Of a stretch of 64,000 bases of DNA, positions 1 through 8,794 are shown one piece after another (within the stretch, counting starts at the first letter, position 1; every line of letters begins with the position of its first letter). The stretch is taken from NCBI RefSeq assembly GCF_007827595.1, contig NZ_VISR01000041.1:1-64000 (forward strand). Reading direction: 5' to 3'. The translations under genes and the position numbers were made by a program. The stretch is from Streptomyces sp. BK340. Its GTDB lineage: Bacteria > Actinomycetota > Actinomycetes > Streptomycetales > Streptomycetaceae. Under the pieces are notes generated by a model. The model was given only the letters and a program-made list of their open reading frames with translations. It was not told the origin of the DNA and did no database searches.

Positions 1-1
1 C

Positions 2-384
2 GACACCACGCTGGACGAGTTGATCCGTATCGCGGGCAGCCGGTGGGCGGTCGAGGAGTGCTTCCAGAGCGCGAAGCAGGAGTGCGGCCTGGACGACTAC
101 CAAGTCCGCCGCTATCCCGGCTGGCACCGTCACATGACTCTCGCCATGGCCGCCCATGCCTGCCTGACAGTGCTGCGGGCCCGAGAACTGGACACGGACA
201 AAGCAGAAACGGATCCTCCCAGCTCATCCGCCTGAGCCTCGCCGAGATCCGACGACTGATCACCCGGCTCACCGACCGCTGTCCCACCCCGGTCGAGCAC
301 ATCCTGCATTGGTCGACATGGCGCCGCAGGCGCCAACACCAAGCCCGCCTCAGTCACTACAAACGACGGGGCCACAGTCCCTGA
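2..384 (+). pseudogene. 3' fragment of IS701-like DDE transposase, frameshifted
   Basis: The window opens inside this gene. Frame 2 reads through a conserved C-terminal block (SRWAVEECFQSAKQECGLD, then YQVRRYPGWHRHMTLAM) typical of IS701-family transposases, which cut and paste DNA with a DDE catalytic core. The frame stops at 233-235. However, frame 1 continues the usual transposase tail from about 217 (LIRLSLAEIRRLITRL, then RRRRQHQARLSHYKRRGH) to a TGA at 382-384, so a frameshift lies near 200-222. Bases 385-423 probably hold the outer end of the element, including the terminal-looking CCGTTGCAGTAC. The next frame downstream, the Tap-like gene, opens directly after this stop, which suggests the element inserted into that gene. 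The family name rests on remembered sequence features; the element boundary is inferred. Confidence 0.7.
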
Positions 385-438
385 AAACTGCCCAGCAATC
401 AGAACAAGCACCGTTGCAGTACTAAGCCCGCCACCGGC

Positions 439-2532
439 ATGGCCGAAGCCGCCCCGGCCACGCCCGTCGCATCAGGCGGGGACGGAGTCGCTTCTGAGGA
501 GTCGGAGACGCAGCAGCCGGACACCGTGCTGGATGAGACCCGCGCCGAGGGTGCACAGCGGCGGCCGGGCAGTTGGCCGGTGGCCGTCACCGAGGCCGCC
601 GCAGCCACCGCCCTCGCCTGCCAGGAGGCTACGGGCGCCGCAGGCAGCCCTGCCCAAGACGACCCCGCCGCGGGACAGGACGACACTCCCGCCCACGACG
701 GCGGGCCGGTGGCGGACGAAGAGCCGGTCCCGGACGAGGAACGAAGCGGCAAGGGCTTTGACTACGGGCCGTTCGCGGTCATCGACGGCCGCCGCCGCGC
801 CCATCTGGCAAGCGGCAAAGTGATTCCGTGTCCGGCGACATCGGTGAGGGAGTTGGTGACCTGGGCCGCCGACCGGCCCTTCGGCACGCCCCGGCTGCAT
901 CCCAGCGGCAAGGACGGCGACCCGCTGATCGTGCTCACCGCCGATGCCGTGAGGGCTCTGGGGCTACCCGACCGCGAGGACGGCGAGGAGCGGGCCCTGC
1001 CCGTCGATCACCCGGTCATCGCCGACCTTGCCGCACACGGCTGGGAGATGCCGCAACGCGGCAACAAGCCCTGGTTCTCCGCCTGGGTCCGTATCTTCCA
1101 GCGCGTCCAGCGAGGCCGCCGGTCGGTGCAGCTGGCCATCCTGCCCTGGGGAGCCCTCACCACCGGCGGCTGGCCGCTGCCCGTCGACCCCGACACCAGG
1201 CGGCCCGCCTCCACGGTGCCCGACGTGGTCCGCTTCCTGAGCATCTACAGCGACCGCGTCATGACCCCGGTCAGCTCGACGGCGGTGACCGGACAGGAAC
1301 TGATGAGCGCCCTGCGTCCGGCCACCCGCGCCTGGCGCGACGAGGGCTCCGGGAAGGTCCGCTCGAAGTGGCTTGAGGGAGCCCTCCACTTGCCCGTGGA
1401 CCCGGCGCCTGCGGAGGCGACCCGGGACCACCCGCTGGCCGCTGGCCGCGACGAGAAGGACCCTGCCCAGGTCCTGCAGGAAGAAGCCCTGAAGTGGTGG
1501 CGCATGCCCACCGAGGAAGAACGCCAGCTGCCCTTCGTCGTCGGCCTCGACACGATGCTGGCCTTCTTCGCGGCCTGCAACGCCACCCCCATGGGCACCT
1601 GCGCCCCCTACGAGGTGCAGCAGCCCGCCTTCGACAAGAAGGTCCCCGGATCCTGGCTGGAAGACCTCTCCGGCGTGCCCACCGACCCGCTGCTGCCCAG
1701 CCCGTTCACCCCGGACGGCTCGCGCCCCACCGGATGGGCCTGGTACGAGACCCACACGATCGCCCTGGCCGCCGAACTCGGCCACACCCCCCGGCCCATG
1801 CGGGGATACCTGCGACCCAGCGAGAAGCAGGCCCGGGCGATGGGCATCGCCCCGCATCCCGACCGCTACGACGATCGACGCCCGGATGCCGGACCCGTGC
1901 CGCCGTTCGGCCAGGTCCCCTACCTCAAGCCCTGGTACGAGCACCTCAACGCCGCCTACATGGAGACCATGACCTGCCTGGGAGCGGTCACCCACCCCGA
2001 CGGCACCCCGCTGACGCCACCTGAGTTCCTTCAGGCCATGGCACGGATGCAGGAGCCGACGTTCAGGGCCGAGCACCCCACCGACCTCCTGGTCCTCAAG
2101 GCGATCAAGCAGACCATCAAGGGCGCGATCGGCAAGTACCGGCAGGGCCCGCAGGACTACGGCCGCCGCGCCGAGGGCACCAACGCCCGCTGGAAGGCCC
2201 TGGACCGGCCGGACTGGCGGCCCGATCACCGGGCCGCGATCCTCGCCCGCTACCGCGCGGTCATGAACCGCAAGCTCATCGCCACCGCCAAGGCCATCGG
2301 CGCCCGCCCGCTGGCCGTCAACACCGACTGCATCGTCTTCGCCTCCCCCGTCCCGGACATCCTGTGGCTGACCGGCCACAAGTCCGGCTTCACCGTCGGC
2401 CCCAACCCCGGCCGGGTGAAGCTGGAAGGCGTGCAGTCCATGGACTGGTACCTGCAGGTTGCCGAACTCAACAAGAACCCGGCGAGCCGTATCAAGGACG
2501 GCCGCACCGACGCCGCCTGGGAAGGCAAGTGA
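439..2532 (+). CDS. Tap-like telomere-associated protein, N-terminus apparently lost
   Basis: This 697-residue protein is a paralogue of the canonical Tap at 47497. The two align from about residue 107 (FDYGPFAVIDGRRR against FENGPLAVVDVDADG), and both contain DPLIVLT, RVMTP.STAVTG.ELM.AL, GSWLEDLSGV/GSWLVDLSHV and the late KSGFTVGPNPGRVKLEG/GGFKLGINPGLVKWEG block. Tap binds telomeric DNA and recruits the terminal protein for end patching. Here the XRE-type helix-turn-helix that occupies residues ~24-56 of canonical Tap is absent; the first ~100 residues are low-complexity Ala/Glu/Pro. No ribosome-binding site precedes the ATG, and the frame is open back to the transposase stop at 384, so the true 5' end was probably removed by insertion. 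The stop overlaps the next start by one base (TGATG), implying translational coupling. Paralogy is visible; residual function is uncertain. Confidence 0.72.
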   Translation: MAEAAPATPVASGGDGVASEESETQQPDTVLDETRAEGAQRRPGSWPVAVTEAAAATALACQEATGAAGSPAQDDPAAGQDDTPAHDGGPVADEEPVPDEERSGKGFDYGPFAVIDGRRRAHLASGKVIPCPATSVRELVTWAADRPFGTPRLHPSGKDGDPLIVLTADAVRALGLPDREDGEERALPVDHPVIADLAAHGWEMPQRGNKPWFSAWVRIFQRVQRGRRSVQLAILPWGALTTGGWPLPVDPDTRRPASTVPDVVRFLSIYSDRVMTPVSSTAVTGQELMSALRPATRAWRDEGSGKVRSKWLEGALHLPVDPAPAEATRDHPLAAGRDEKDPAQVLQEEALKWWRMPTEEERQLPFVVGLDTMLAFFAACNATPMGTCAPYEVQQPAFDKKVPGSWLEDLSGVPTDPLLPSPFTPDGSRPTGWAWYETHTIALAAELGHTPRPMRGYLRPSEKQARAMGIAPHPDRYDDRRPDAGPVPPFGQVPYLKPWYEHLNAAYMETMTCLGAVTHPDGTPLTPPEFLQAMARMQEPTFRAEHPTDLLVLKAIKQTIKGAIGKYRQGPQDYGRRAEGTNARWKALDRPDWRPDHRAAILARYRAVMNRKLIATAKAIGARPLAVNTDCIVFASPVPDILWLTGHKSGFTVGPNPGRVKLEGVQSMDWYLQVAELNKNPASRIKDGRTDAAWEGK

Positions 2533-3104
2533 TGGCCACCACCCCCGTGCTCGACGCCCTGTGGGACATCCACCACCTGGAACGCGACCGCCTTGCCGCT
2601 GCCCCGCAGCGAGGCATGCCGCAAAGCCCCCACGCCCAGGTCGCCTTCCTCCACCGCCGCATGGGCCGCAAGACAGCCCGCGTGGCCGAACTGCTCGGCG
2701 TGCACCCGGAGACGGTGCGCCGCTACCTGCGCGGCCAGCGCCGCAACCCGCCCGCCGCCTTCGCCGCCCGCCTGCACGACGCGGTCGCCGCCCGCTTCCG
2801 CTCCCGCCTCGGCCGCAAGGCCGACGACGCGATGCGCCGCCGCGGCCTGCGCGCCTACATCACCGCCACCTTCACCTTCTACAGCCCTTCCGCGGGCAGC
2901 AGCGACGACGGCCGCGAACGCCGCCTGAACGAGGACCTGACCCCCTCGGAGACCGAACGGCTCCTCGCGGCCCGCGACGCAGGCAATGAGGCACGCGCCC
3001 TGGAAATCGCCGGGCAGGCCGTCGCAGAGGCCTATTTCGGCCTGCGCGGCACCGGCATGGACGTCACCGTCCGCGACCTGGTCCACATCAAGTTCGAACT
3101 CTGA
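2532..3104 (+). CDS. Divergent Tpg-like terminal protein
   Basis: The product has 190 residues, against 185 for canonical Tpg at 49732. Shared layout: an N-terminal helix-turn-helix (VAELLGVHPETVRRYLRGQ here, VAQMLRISQRTVERYVKDQ in Tpg), an Arg-rich middle, and a C-terminus ending in FEL (FDL in Tpg). Terminal proteins prime synthesis at Streptomyces telomeres and stay covalently attached to the 5' ends. The priming threonine of Tpg, which I recall as residue ~114, lies in GTTDED at 112-117 of the canonical copy. The aligned segment here is GSSDDG at 122-127, so the acceptor would be Ser124. The start overlaps the Tap-like stop, copying the tap-tpg order. This could be a terminal protein for a different telomere type, as SCP1 has its own Tac/Tpc pair. 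Function is inferred from paralogy and synteny. Confidence 0.72.
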   Translation: MATTPVLDALWDIHHLERDRLAAAPQRGMPQSPHAQVAFLHRRMGRKTARVAELLGVHPETVRRYLRGQRRNPPAAFAARLHDAVAARFRSRLGRKADDAMRRRGLRAYITATFTFYSPSAGSSDDGRERRLNEDLTPSETERLLAARDAGNEARALEIAGQAVAEAYFGLRGTGMDVTVRDLVHIKFEL

Positions 3105-3140
3105 CCCGCCGCTTCGGCCCGCTGGACGAAGGACCGCCCG

Positions 3141-5435
3141 ATGATGCACCGCCCCGCCCGCCACACCCTGCGCCGTGACCAGCGCACCGCCCTCAACGCG
3201 AGCGTCACCGCCGTCGCCGCAGGCGGCCGCGCCACGATCGTGATGCCCTGCGGCTGTGGCAAGGGCCTGGTCTCCGCCCGCACCGCCGAGCACCTCACCC
3301 ACAGCGGCCACGTCCGCCGCACCGTCGTCATGGTCCCCACCCTCGACCTGCTCGCCCAGACCGCCCAGGTCTGGAAGGAACAGAACGACCACCACGGGCA
3401 CCTGCTCGCCGTGTGCAGCCCCCGCGCCGACCTCGACGCGGCGGGCATCCCCCAGACCACCGACCCGGCCGAACTCGCCGCCCTCCTGAGCGGCCTGGAC
3501 CACTACACCGTCTTCGCCACCTACGCCTCCCTCGCCGACGGCGACGACAACCAAGGCGCCCTGCTCGCCGCACACGCCGCCCGCACCCTGCCCTCCTGGG
3601 ACCTGCTGATCGCCGACGAAGCCCACCGCACCTCAGGCAGCATCAACAAGGCCTGGGCCGCCGTCCACGACGACGACAAGATCCCCGCCCGCCGCCGCCT
3701 CTACTACACCGCCACCCCCCGCATCTGGGAGAGCGACCCCGCCTACACCGAAACCCTCCACCCCGGCACCGACGGCGTGAGCCTGGCCGTATCCATGGAC
3801 GACCCCGACATCTACGGCCCCACCGTCTACCGGATGGAACTGAGCGAGGCCATCACCGCCGGCCTCGTGTGCGACTACCGCATCGTCATGATGGTCGTCG
3901 AACACCCCGGCCTGCAGCACGAACTGCGCCGCACCCGCAACGCCACCTTCCAGGACACCCCCGCCCTGGTCAGCCTCTCCACCGCACTACTGAAGACCGC
4001 CGCCCGCTACCCCGGCGCGAGCGCCGGCAAGTGGATCAGCTTCCACCAGCGCGTCAAAGACGCCCAGGCCCTCACCGACACCTTCCTGGAGACCGCCGCC
4101 GCCCTGCGCGGCGAGACGACCCCCGGCCCGCACGACGAGACGGACGTCCCCCTCGTCCCCGCCACGCTGCGCGCCGACACCGTCCACATGGACCACCCCG
4201 ACCGCGTGGCGATCCTCGACAACCTCAACCACACCCAGCCCCTCACCGACGACGGCCGGCCCAGCGCCCTCACTCTCGTCTCCAACGTCCGCATCCTCGG
4301 CGAAGGATGGGACTCCACCTCCGTCGACGTCTGCTTCGCCGCCCCCCGTACGGACGTCGTCGGCATCGTCCAAGCCCTCGGCCGCGCCCTGCGCCCCCGC
4401 CCCGACGGCTCCAAAGCCACCCTCCTGGTCCCCCTCTACCTCGCCCCCGGCGAGGACCCCGGCGACCTGCTCAACTACCGCTACTACAAACCCCTCTACG
4501 ACATCCTGCTCGCCCTGCGCGCCCACGACCGCCGCATCAGCGACCGGCTGCCCACCACCCAGCTCGCCGAACCGCGGCCCACCCCACCGGCCACCAACAC
4601 TCCCGTCGGCGCCGGCGCGGGCGAGGAGGAGCACACCGGGCCGGTCGTGGAGCTGCCGCAGCAGCAGTCCCCGACCCCGCCCTTCGGCGACGGCCCCGGC
4701 ACCCCGGAGATCATCGGCCCCGACGGCATCGCCCTCACCCCCCGCGAAGTCGCCCAGGTCATCCGCCTCCACGTCACCCGGCCCTCCGGCGTCACCGCCG
4801 ACTGGGCGATCGGCGCAGCCGCCGCCGCCGACTTCTTCAACGAACACGGCCACCTGTCCCCGCCGCGCACCCTGCCCGGCCAGGGCACCGACCCGCGCTT
4901 CCTGGAACTGCCCGCCTGGCTCGACGCCCAGCGGGCCGCCCGCCGCAACGGCGAACTCAAGGACTGGCAGATCGAACGCCTCGACGAAGCCGGCATGGTG
5001 TGGGAGCCCCGCAGCGAGAACCGGCAGATGCTGATCACCTACGCCCGCCAGTGCGCCCAGCAGCACGGCGGACTCGCGGTCTCCTCCGGCTACACCACCC
5101 CCGACGGCCGCACGTTCGGCCGCGACCTGGCCAACCTCCGCCAGCGCGCCGCCCGGCTGGAACAGCAAACAGCCGCCGACAGCGACGACCAGAAGGGCTT
5201 CGCCGAACTCCTCGACGCCCTCTTCGAGATCGACCCCTGGTGGAACCCGCCGTGGCCGCTGCCCTGGCAACGCCACTACCAGCAGGCCAAAGCACGCCAC
5301 GAGCGCGGCGAGCACCTCGCCCAGCCCGGCGACACCCGCACCTACCGGCAGTGGCTGCGCAACCCCGGAGACAGCCTCGGCGCGGACCAGCTCGACCTGC
5401 TGCGGGCGATCGGCTGCGCACCCGGCAGCGCCTGA
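3141..5435 (+). CDS. DEAH-box superfamily 2 helicase with helicase-associated domain
   Basis: The product has 764 residues. Visible helicase motifs: Walker A-like PCGCGKG near residue 37, Walker B/DEAH as LLIADEAHRTSG near 157, motif III YTATPRIWE near 190, and motif VI QALGRALRPRPDG near 412. Walker A lacks the usual Thr/Ser after Lys (GKG instead of GKT), which is unusual. The C-terminal third carries helicase-associated repeats (LPAWLDAQRAARR then LDEAGMVWEP) like those of the telomere-proximal helicase at 60023. An ATG follows a GAAGGA ribosome site at 3128-3133, 36 bp after the Tpg-like stop, so it probably belongs to the same operon. Helicases with these repeats (TtrA and relatives) are typical genes of Streptomyces chromosome and plasmid ends. 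It likely remodels or translocates on DNA at telomeres or during transfer; that role is inferred. Confidence 0.75.
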   Translation: MMHRPARHTLRRDQRTALNASVTAVAAGGRATIVMPCGCGKGLVSARTAEHLTHSGHVRRTVVMVPTLDLLAQTAQVWKEQNDHHGHLLAVCSPRADLDAAGIPQTTDPAELAALLSGLDHYTVFATYASLADGDDNQGALLAAHAARTLPSWDLLIADEAHRTSGSINKAWAAVHDDDKIPARRRLYYTATPRIWESDPAYTETLHPGTDGVSLAVSMDDPDIYGPTVYRMELSEAITAGLVCDYRIVMMVVEHPGLQHELRRTRNATFQDTPALVSLSTALLKTAARYPGASAGKWISFHQRVKDAQALTDTFLETAAALRGETTPGPHDETDVPLVPATLRADTVHMDHPDRVAILDNLNHTQPLTDDGRPSALTLVSNVRILGEGWDSTSVDVCFAAPRTDVVGIVQALGRALRPRPDGSKATLLVPLYLAPGEDPGDLLNYRYYKPLYDILLALRAHDRRISDRLPTTQLAEPRPTPPATNTPVGAGAGEEEHTGPVVELPQQQSPTPPFGDGPGTPEIIGPDGIALTPREVAQVIRLHVTRPSGVTADWAIGAAAAADFFNEHGHLSPPRTLPGQGTDPRFLELPAWLDAQRAARRNGELKDWQIERLDEAGMVWEPRSENRQMLITYARQCAQQHGGLAVSSGYTTPDGRTFGRDLANLRQRAARLEQQTAADSDDQKGFAELLDALFEIDPWWNPPWPLPWQRHYQQAKARHERGEHLAQPGDTRTYRQWLRNPGDSLGADQLDLLRAIGCAPGSA

Positions 5436-5497
5436 ACCCGCCTCCCGGCGCGCGGTCCGCCCCCCTGGCGTCGACTGGCACCGCTTCTCGGAGACCC

Positions 5498-8400
5498 TCA
5501 CGGGTTTCTGTGTCCCCCCACCGGTGCGTCCGCCGTAGGTTGCCATCGAGGGGTCGGCGTACCTTCCGGGTCCAGGCCATACGGCCACAGCCTTTGCAAC
5601 ATCAGCTCTACCTCCACCTGGCGGAAATGGGCTTGAGGGCTGCCGCGGTCGGCGACCTGCCGGGCCATGGCCTCGGCGCCGTGCTGGTCCCCGGCCTTCT
5701 CCCGGATCTCGATCAGGTTGACCAGGGCGCGGGTTTCGCCGTGGTCGGCAGCCTGCCGGTAGAGGGCTTCCGCGCCCTGCTGGTCCCCGGCCTCCTCCCG
5801 GATCTCGGCCAGGCAGTACAGGGCGTAGGCGTCGCCGTGGTCGCCGGCCTGCCGGGCCAGGTTTTCCGCATCTTCCCGGTCCCCGGCCTCTTCTCGCCGC
5901 ATGGCCAGGTGGTACAGGGTGTTGGTGTTGCCGTGGTCGGCGGCCTGCCGGGCCAGGTTTTCCGCATCTTCCCGGTCCCCGGCCTCTTCTCGCCGCATGG
6001 CCAGGTGGACCAGGGCGCTGGGGTTGCCGTGGTCGGCGGCCTGCCGGGCCAGGTTTTCCGCGTCTTCCCGGTCCCCGGCCTCCTCCCGGATCTCGGCCAG
6101 GCGGCACAGGGCCCAGGTGCTGCCCTGGTCGATGGCCTGCCGGGCCAGGTTTTCCGCGTCTTCCCGGTCCCCGGCCATCTCACGGATCACGGCCAGGCGG
6201 CACAGGGCCCAGGTGCTGCCCTGGTCGGCAGCCCGCCGGTACAGGTTTTCCGCGTCTTCCCGGTCCCCGGCCTTCTCCCGCCGCAAGGCCAGGAGGTACA
6301 GGTCGCTGGTGTTGCCGTGGTCGGCGGCCTGCCGGTAGAGGCTTTCGGCGCCTTCCGGGTCCCCGGCCTTCTCACGGATCTCGGCCAGGCCATACAGGGC
6401 ACCGGTGTTGCCGCGCTCGACAGCCTCCCGGGCCACGTTCTCCGCGCCTTCCCGGTCCCCGACCTCCTCCCGTCGCACGGCCAGGAGGTACAGAACGCCG
6501 GTGTTGCCGTGCTCGACAGCCTCCCGGGCCACGTTCTCCGCGCCTTCCCGGTCCCCGGCCTGCTCGCGCAGCATGGCCAAGCGATACAGGGCGTCGGTGT
6601 GGCCGTGGTCGGCGGCCCGCCGGTAGAGGGTTTCGGCGGTTTCCTGGTCCCCGGCCTCCTCCCGGATCTCGGCCAGGAGATACAGGGCGTAGGTGCTGCC
6701 CTGGTCAGCGGCCTGCCGATAGAAGATTTCAGCGACTTCCCGGTCCCCGGCCTGCTTGCGCAGCACGGCCAGGCAGTGCAGGGTGCCGGTGTCGCCGTGG
6801 TCTGCGGCCCGCCGGTAGAGGCTTTCGGCGCCTTCCGGGTCCCCGGCCTCCTCCCGGATCTCGGCTAGGCGGTACAGGGCGTAGGTGTTGCCTTGGTCGG
6901 CGGCCTGCCGGGCCAGAGTTTCGGTGCCCTGCTGGTCCCCGGCCTTCTCAAGAAGCGCGGCCAGGCGGTACAGGGCGCGGGTTTCGCCGTGGTCGGCAGC
7001 CCGCCGGTAGAGGGCTTCCGCGTCTTCCCGGTCCCCGGCCATCTCCCGGATCACGGCCAGGCGGTACAGGGCGTAGGTGTTGCCTTGGTCGGCGGCCTGC
7101 CGGGCCAGAGTTTCGGCGCCCCGCTGGTCCCCAGCCTCCACCCGCAGCATGGCCACGCTGACCAGGGCGCTGGTGCTGCCGCGGTCGGCGGCGCGCTGTT
7201 GGAGGTGGTGGGCCCACTGAAGGCGGTGCCGGGCGTCTGCGGCCTCGATGAGGCTGTCCAAGTCGTCGGGGTGGGTGAGGTAGGCATGGGCGGCGTGCCA
7301 GAAGGACGAGGGCGGGCACAAGTGGGCGCGGGTGGTGCGGCCGTGTTGTTCGAGGTAGTCGGCGAGCCGGAATACCGGCCCCGTCGGTTGCGCGGAGGGC
7401 GGGGCCGCAGCTGTGGTGGGGGTGGGTGGGCGTCGTGGGGGGCGGGGGGTGGTGCGGCGCAGGGGGGCTTGTTTGCCGTGGACCGGTTCGGCGAGTTCGG
7501 CGAAGGCGGCTTCGGCCCAGTCGTCGGTGAGCTGGTCGTAATCGCTCTGGCTGAGGTAGTCGACCGCTGCGTCGGTGAGGAAGGCCTGGGGGAGATGGAG
7601 CCCGACGCCGAGGCGGCGGACGTCCATCGCCGCTTCCAGCAGCGCTTTGGCGGCGGGGCTTGCGTACTGGTAGCGCTTGAGGAGTTCGGGGGCACCGGCC
7701 AGATCCTGGGTGACCCGCCCATCGACGCCGGCGCGCGTGAGGGCATCGGCCAGCAGACCGTCACCGCCCTCGGCCAGGGCAGCCGCCGCCGCCAGGGCCG
7801 GCGCGTCGAAGAAATCCGGGACGATCACAGTGCGACCGGAGAGGAGTTCCCGTACCCGGCTGTGCGGATCGTCCCCGCCCGGAGCGGGCAGGGCCGTGTA
7901 CTGGAGGGCGAATTCGGGCCAGAGCGTGCCCAGCACGAGGACCGGCCCGCGCTCCGGGGTGACCAGCAGATGGTGCACGGCCGCCGCGATCCGCTCACCG
8001 GCCGCCCGGTGCCCGAGGTAGTGCTGGGCCTCGTTCAGCCACAACACGGTGCGCGGCTGAACACGGTGCAGGTCCTCCAGAGCGGCCTCGGCCCGACTCG
8101 GGTCGGACGGATGCCACAGCCGCCAGCCTTTCTGCGCGAGTGGCTGGACGGCCTCCCAGCATGCCCGGGTCTTCCCGGTCGACGAGGTGCCCACCAGGAC
8201 CACGATCCGGCTGCGGCCGGCCGCCGCATCCGTCACCGCCTCGTCCAGCAGCCGGTCATGCTCGCGCCGCACGTACCCGGGCAGCACCCGCGTCCCGGGC
8301 GCATCCGAGCCGTCAACGATGCTGCTGTGCCCGGCTGGATGGACCTCCAGATCGTGCGGTTCCCACTCGCCGATCGACCTGCCGGGCCCCGGCCGCTCAC

Positions 8401-8671
8401 CGCCTCCGCCCCCAGCCCCGCCCTCGGCCGCCTTCCGCTGCAGCTCCAGTAACTCGTCGACCGGCAGCCTCAGCGCGCGGGCCAGCGCTGCCACTGTCCC
8501 CGCCGACGGCACCGGCCCACCGCTCCGGAAGGCCTCCCACACGGTCGTACGGCCCAGCCCCGCCCGGGCGGCCAGGTCCGTCTTGTTCAGCCGCATGCGG
8601 GTCCGCCCGGCCTCCAGCCGCCTGCGCAGGTCGGTGAGTGCCGGACTGTCGCCGCTCTGCTCGTCGTGCAC
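5498..8671 (-). CDS. XRE-HTH / P-loop NTPase / Sel1-TPR-like repeat protein
   Basis: The product is 1057 residues with three parts. Residues ~12-60 form an XRE helix-turn-helix (LNKTDLAARAGLGRTTVWEA). Residues ~125-400 form a P-loop NTPase with Walker A VGTSSTGKTRACWEA near 158 and a Walker B-like TVLWLNEAQHY near 210. From residue 502 there are exactly sixteen 32-residue helical repeats (core LYRLAEIREEAGDREGAE) ending 44 residues before the stop. The combination resembles STAND-type signalling NTPases of bacterial conflict systems, in which the repeats sense a ligand and the HTH binds DNA or docks partners. The GTG start at 8671 follows a G-rich site on the coding strand. A tiny membrane-protein gene is divergent at 8795, as in the XRE gene at 20638. 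No effector domain is recognisable; a defence or regulatory role is inference. Confidence 0.72.
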   Translation of the reverse strand: MHDEQSGDSPALTDLRRRLEAGRTRMRLNKTDLAARAGLGRTTVWEAFRSGGPVPSAGTVAALARALRLPVDELLELQRKAAEGGAGGGGGERPGPGRSIGEWEPHDLEVHPAGHSSIVDGSDAPGTRVLPGYVRREHDRLLDEAVTDAAAGRSRIVVLVGTSSTGKTRACWEAVQPLAQKGWRLWHPSDPSRAEAALEDLHRVQPRTVLWLNEAQHYLGHRAAGERIAAAVHHLLVTPERGPVLVLGTLWPEFALQYTALPAPGGDDPHSRVRELLSGRTVIVPDFFDAPALAAAAALAEGGDGLLADALTRAGVDGRVTQDLAGAPELLKRYQYASPAAKALLEAAMDVRRLGVGLHLPQAFLTDAAVDYLSQSDYDQLTDDWAEAAFAELAEPVHGKQAPLRRTTPRPPRRPPTPTTAAAPPSAQPTGPVFRLADYLEQHGRTTRAHLCPPSSFWHAAHAYLTHPDDLDSLIEAADARHRLQWAHHLQQRAADRGSTSALVSVAMLRVEAGDQRGAETLARQAADQGNTYALYRLAVIREMAGDREDAEALYRRAADHGETRALYRLAALLEKAGDQQGTETLARQAADQGNTYALYRLAEIREEAGDPEGAESLYRRAADHGDTGTLHCLAVLRKQAGDREVAEIFYRQAADQGSTYALYLLAEIREEAGDQETAETLYRRAADHGHTDALYRLAMLREQAGDREGAENVAREAVEHGNTGVLYLLAVRREEVGDREGAENVAREAVERGNTGALYGLAEIREKAGDPEGAESLYRQAADHGNTSDLYLLALRREKAGDREDAENLYRRAADQGSTWALCRLAVIREMAGDREDAENLARQAIDQGSTWALCRLAEIREEAGDREDAENLARQAADHGNPSALVHLAMRREEAGDREDAENLARQAADHGNTNTLYHLAMRREEAGDREDAENLARQAGDHGDAYALYCLAEIREEAGDQQGAEALYRQAADHGETRALVNLIEIREKAGDQHGAEAMARQVADRGSPQAHFRQVEVELMLQRLWPYGLDPEGTPTPRWQPTADAPVGGHRNP
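5633..7168 (-). repeat. Sixteen tandem 96-bp coding repeats
   Basis: The coding strand repeats every 96 bp (32 codons) sixteen times without an indel, encoding the Sel1/TPR-like array of the 1057-residue protein. Neighbouring units share long runs, for example the segment encoding AGDREDAENLARQA in several late units. The near-identity keeps other frames open, which creates long spurious open frames on the opposite strand. The exact periodicity and unit similarity suggest recent expansion by recombination or slippage. Confidence 0.85.
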
Positions 8672-8794
8672 GTGCTTGCCCCCGGGCCGTGATGTGTTCG
8701 CCGGAGTTCATCTTCGTCCCGGCGAACCCCGGCGCACACCCCTTCCACAACGTTCGACCACGTCAACGCCCCTTCGTGTCTACGGGAGTCTGCT
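8672..8794. promoter_or_regulatory. Divergent promoter/operator, XRE-NTPase versus small membrane protein
   Basis: This 123-bp gap separates two divergent starts. An inverted repeat TTCGCCGG (8697-8704) / CCGGCGAA (8719-8726) lies in the centre. On the XRE strand a TTGACG -35-like box lies at 8766-8761 inside GGGGCGTTGACGTG. The same GGGGCGTTGACGTG string stands at the same relative place upstream of the second XRE gene (20531-20544), and a similar GGTTC...GGAC.AAG block follows in both. The conservation suggests a common autoregulated promoter. The small membrane gene has GGGAG at 8785-8789, six bases before its GTG. Confidence 0.5.

Noticed and set aside
964..2379. 471-codon minus-strand frame
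   Set aside because: Mirror of the Tap-like gene, with Gly/Val-rich low-complexity translation.
3413..6868. Very long plus-strand open frame (~1150 codons)
   Set aside because: It is read out of frame through the helicase gene and then antisense to the 96-bp repeats; composition is Arg/Pro-rich and it has no start signal. The sense genes explain the openness.
5633..7168. CRISPR array suspected from regular 96-bp repeats
   Set aside because: The repeats are coding, contiguous and without unique spacers.
6893..8452. 519-codon plus-strand frame
   Set aside because: It lies antisense to the XRE-NTPase gene and is open only because of high GC.
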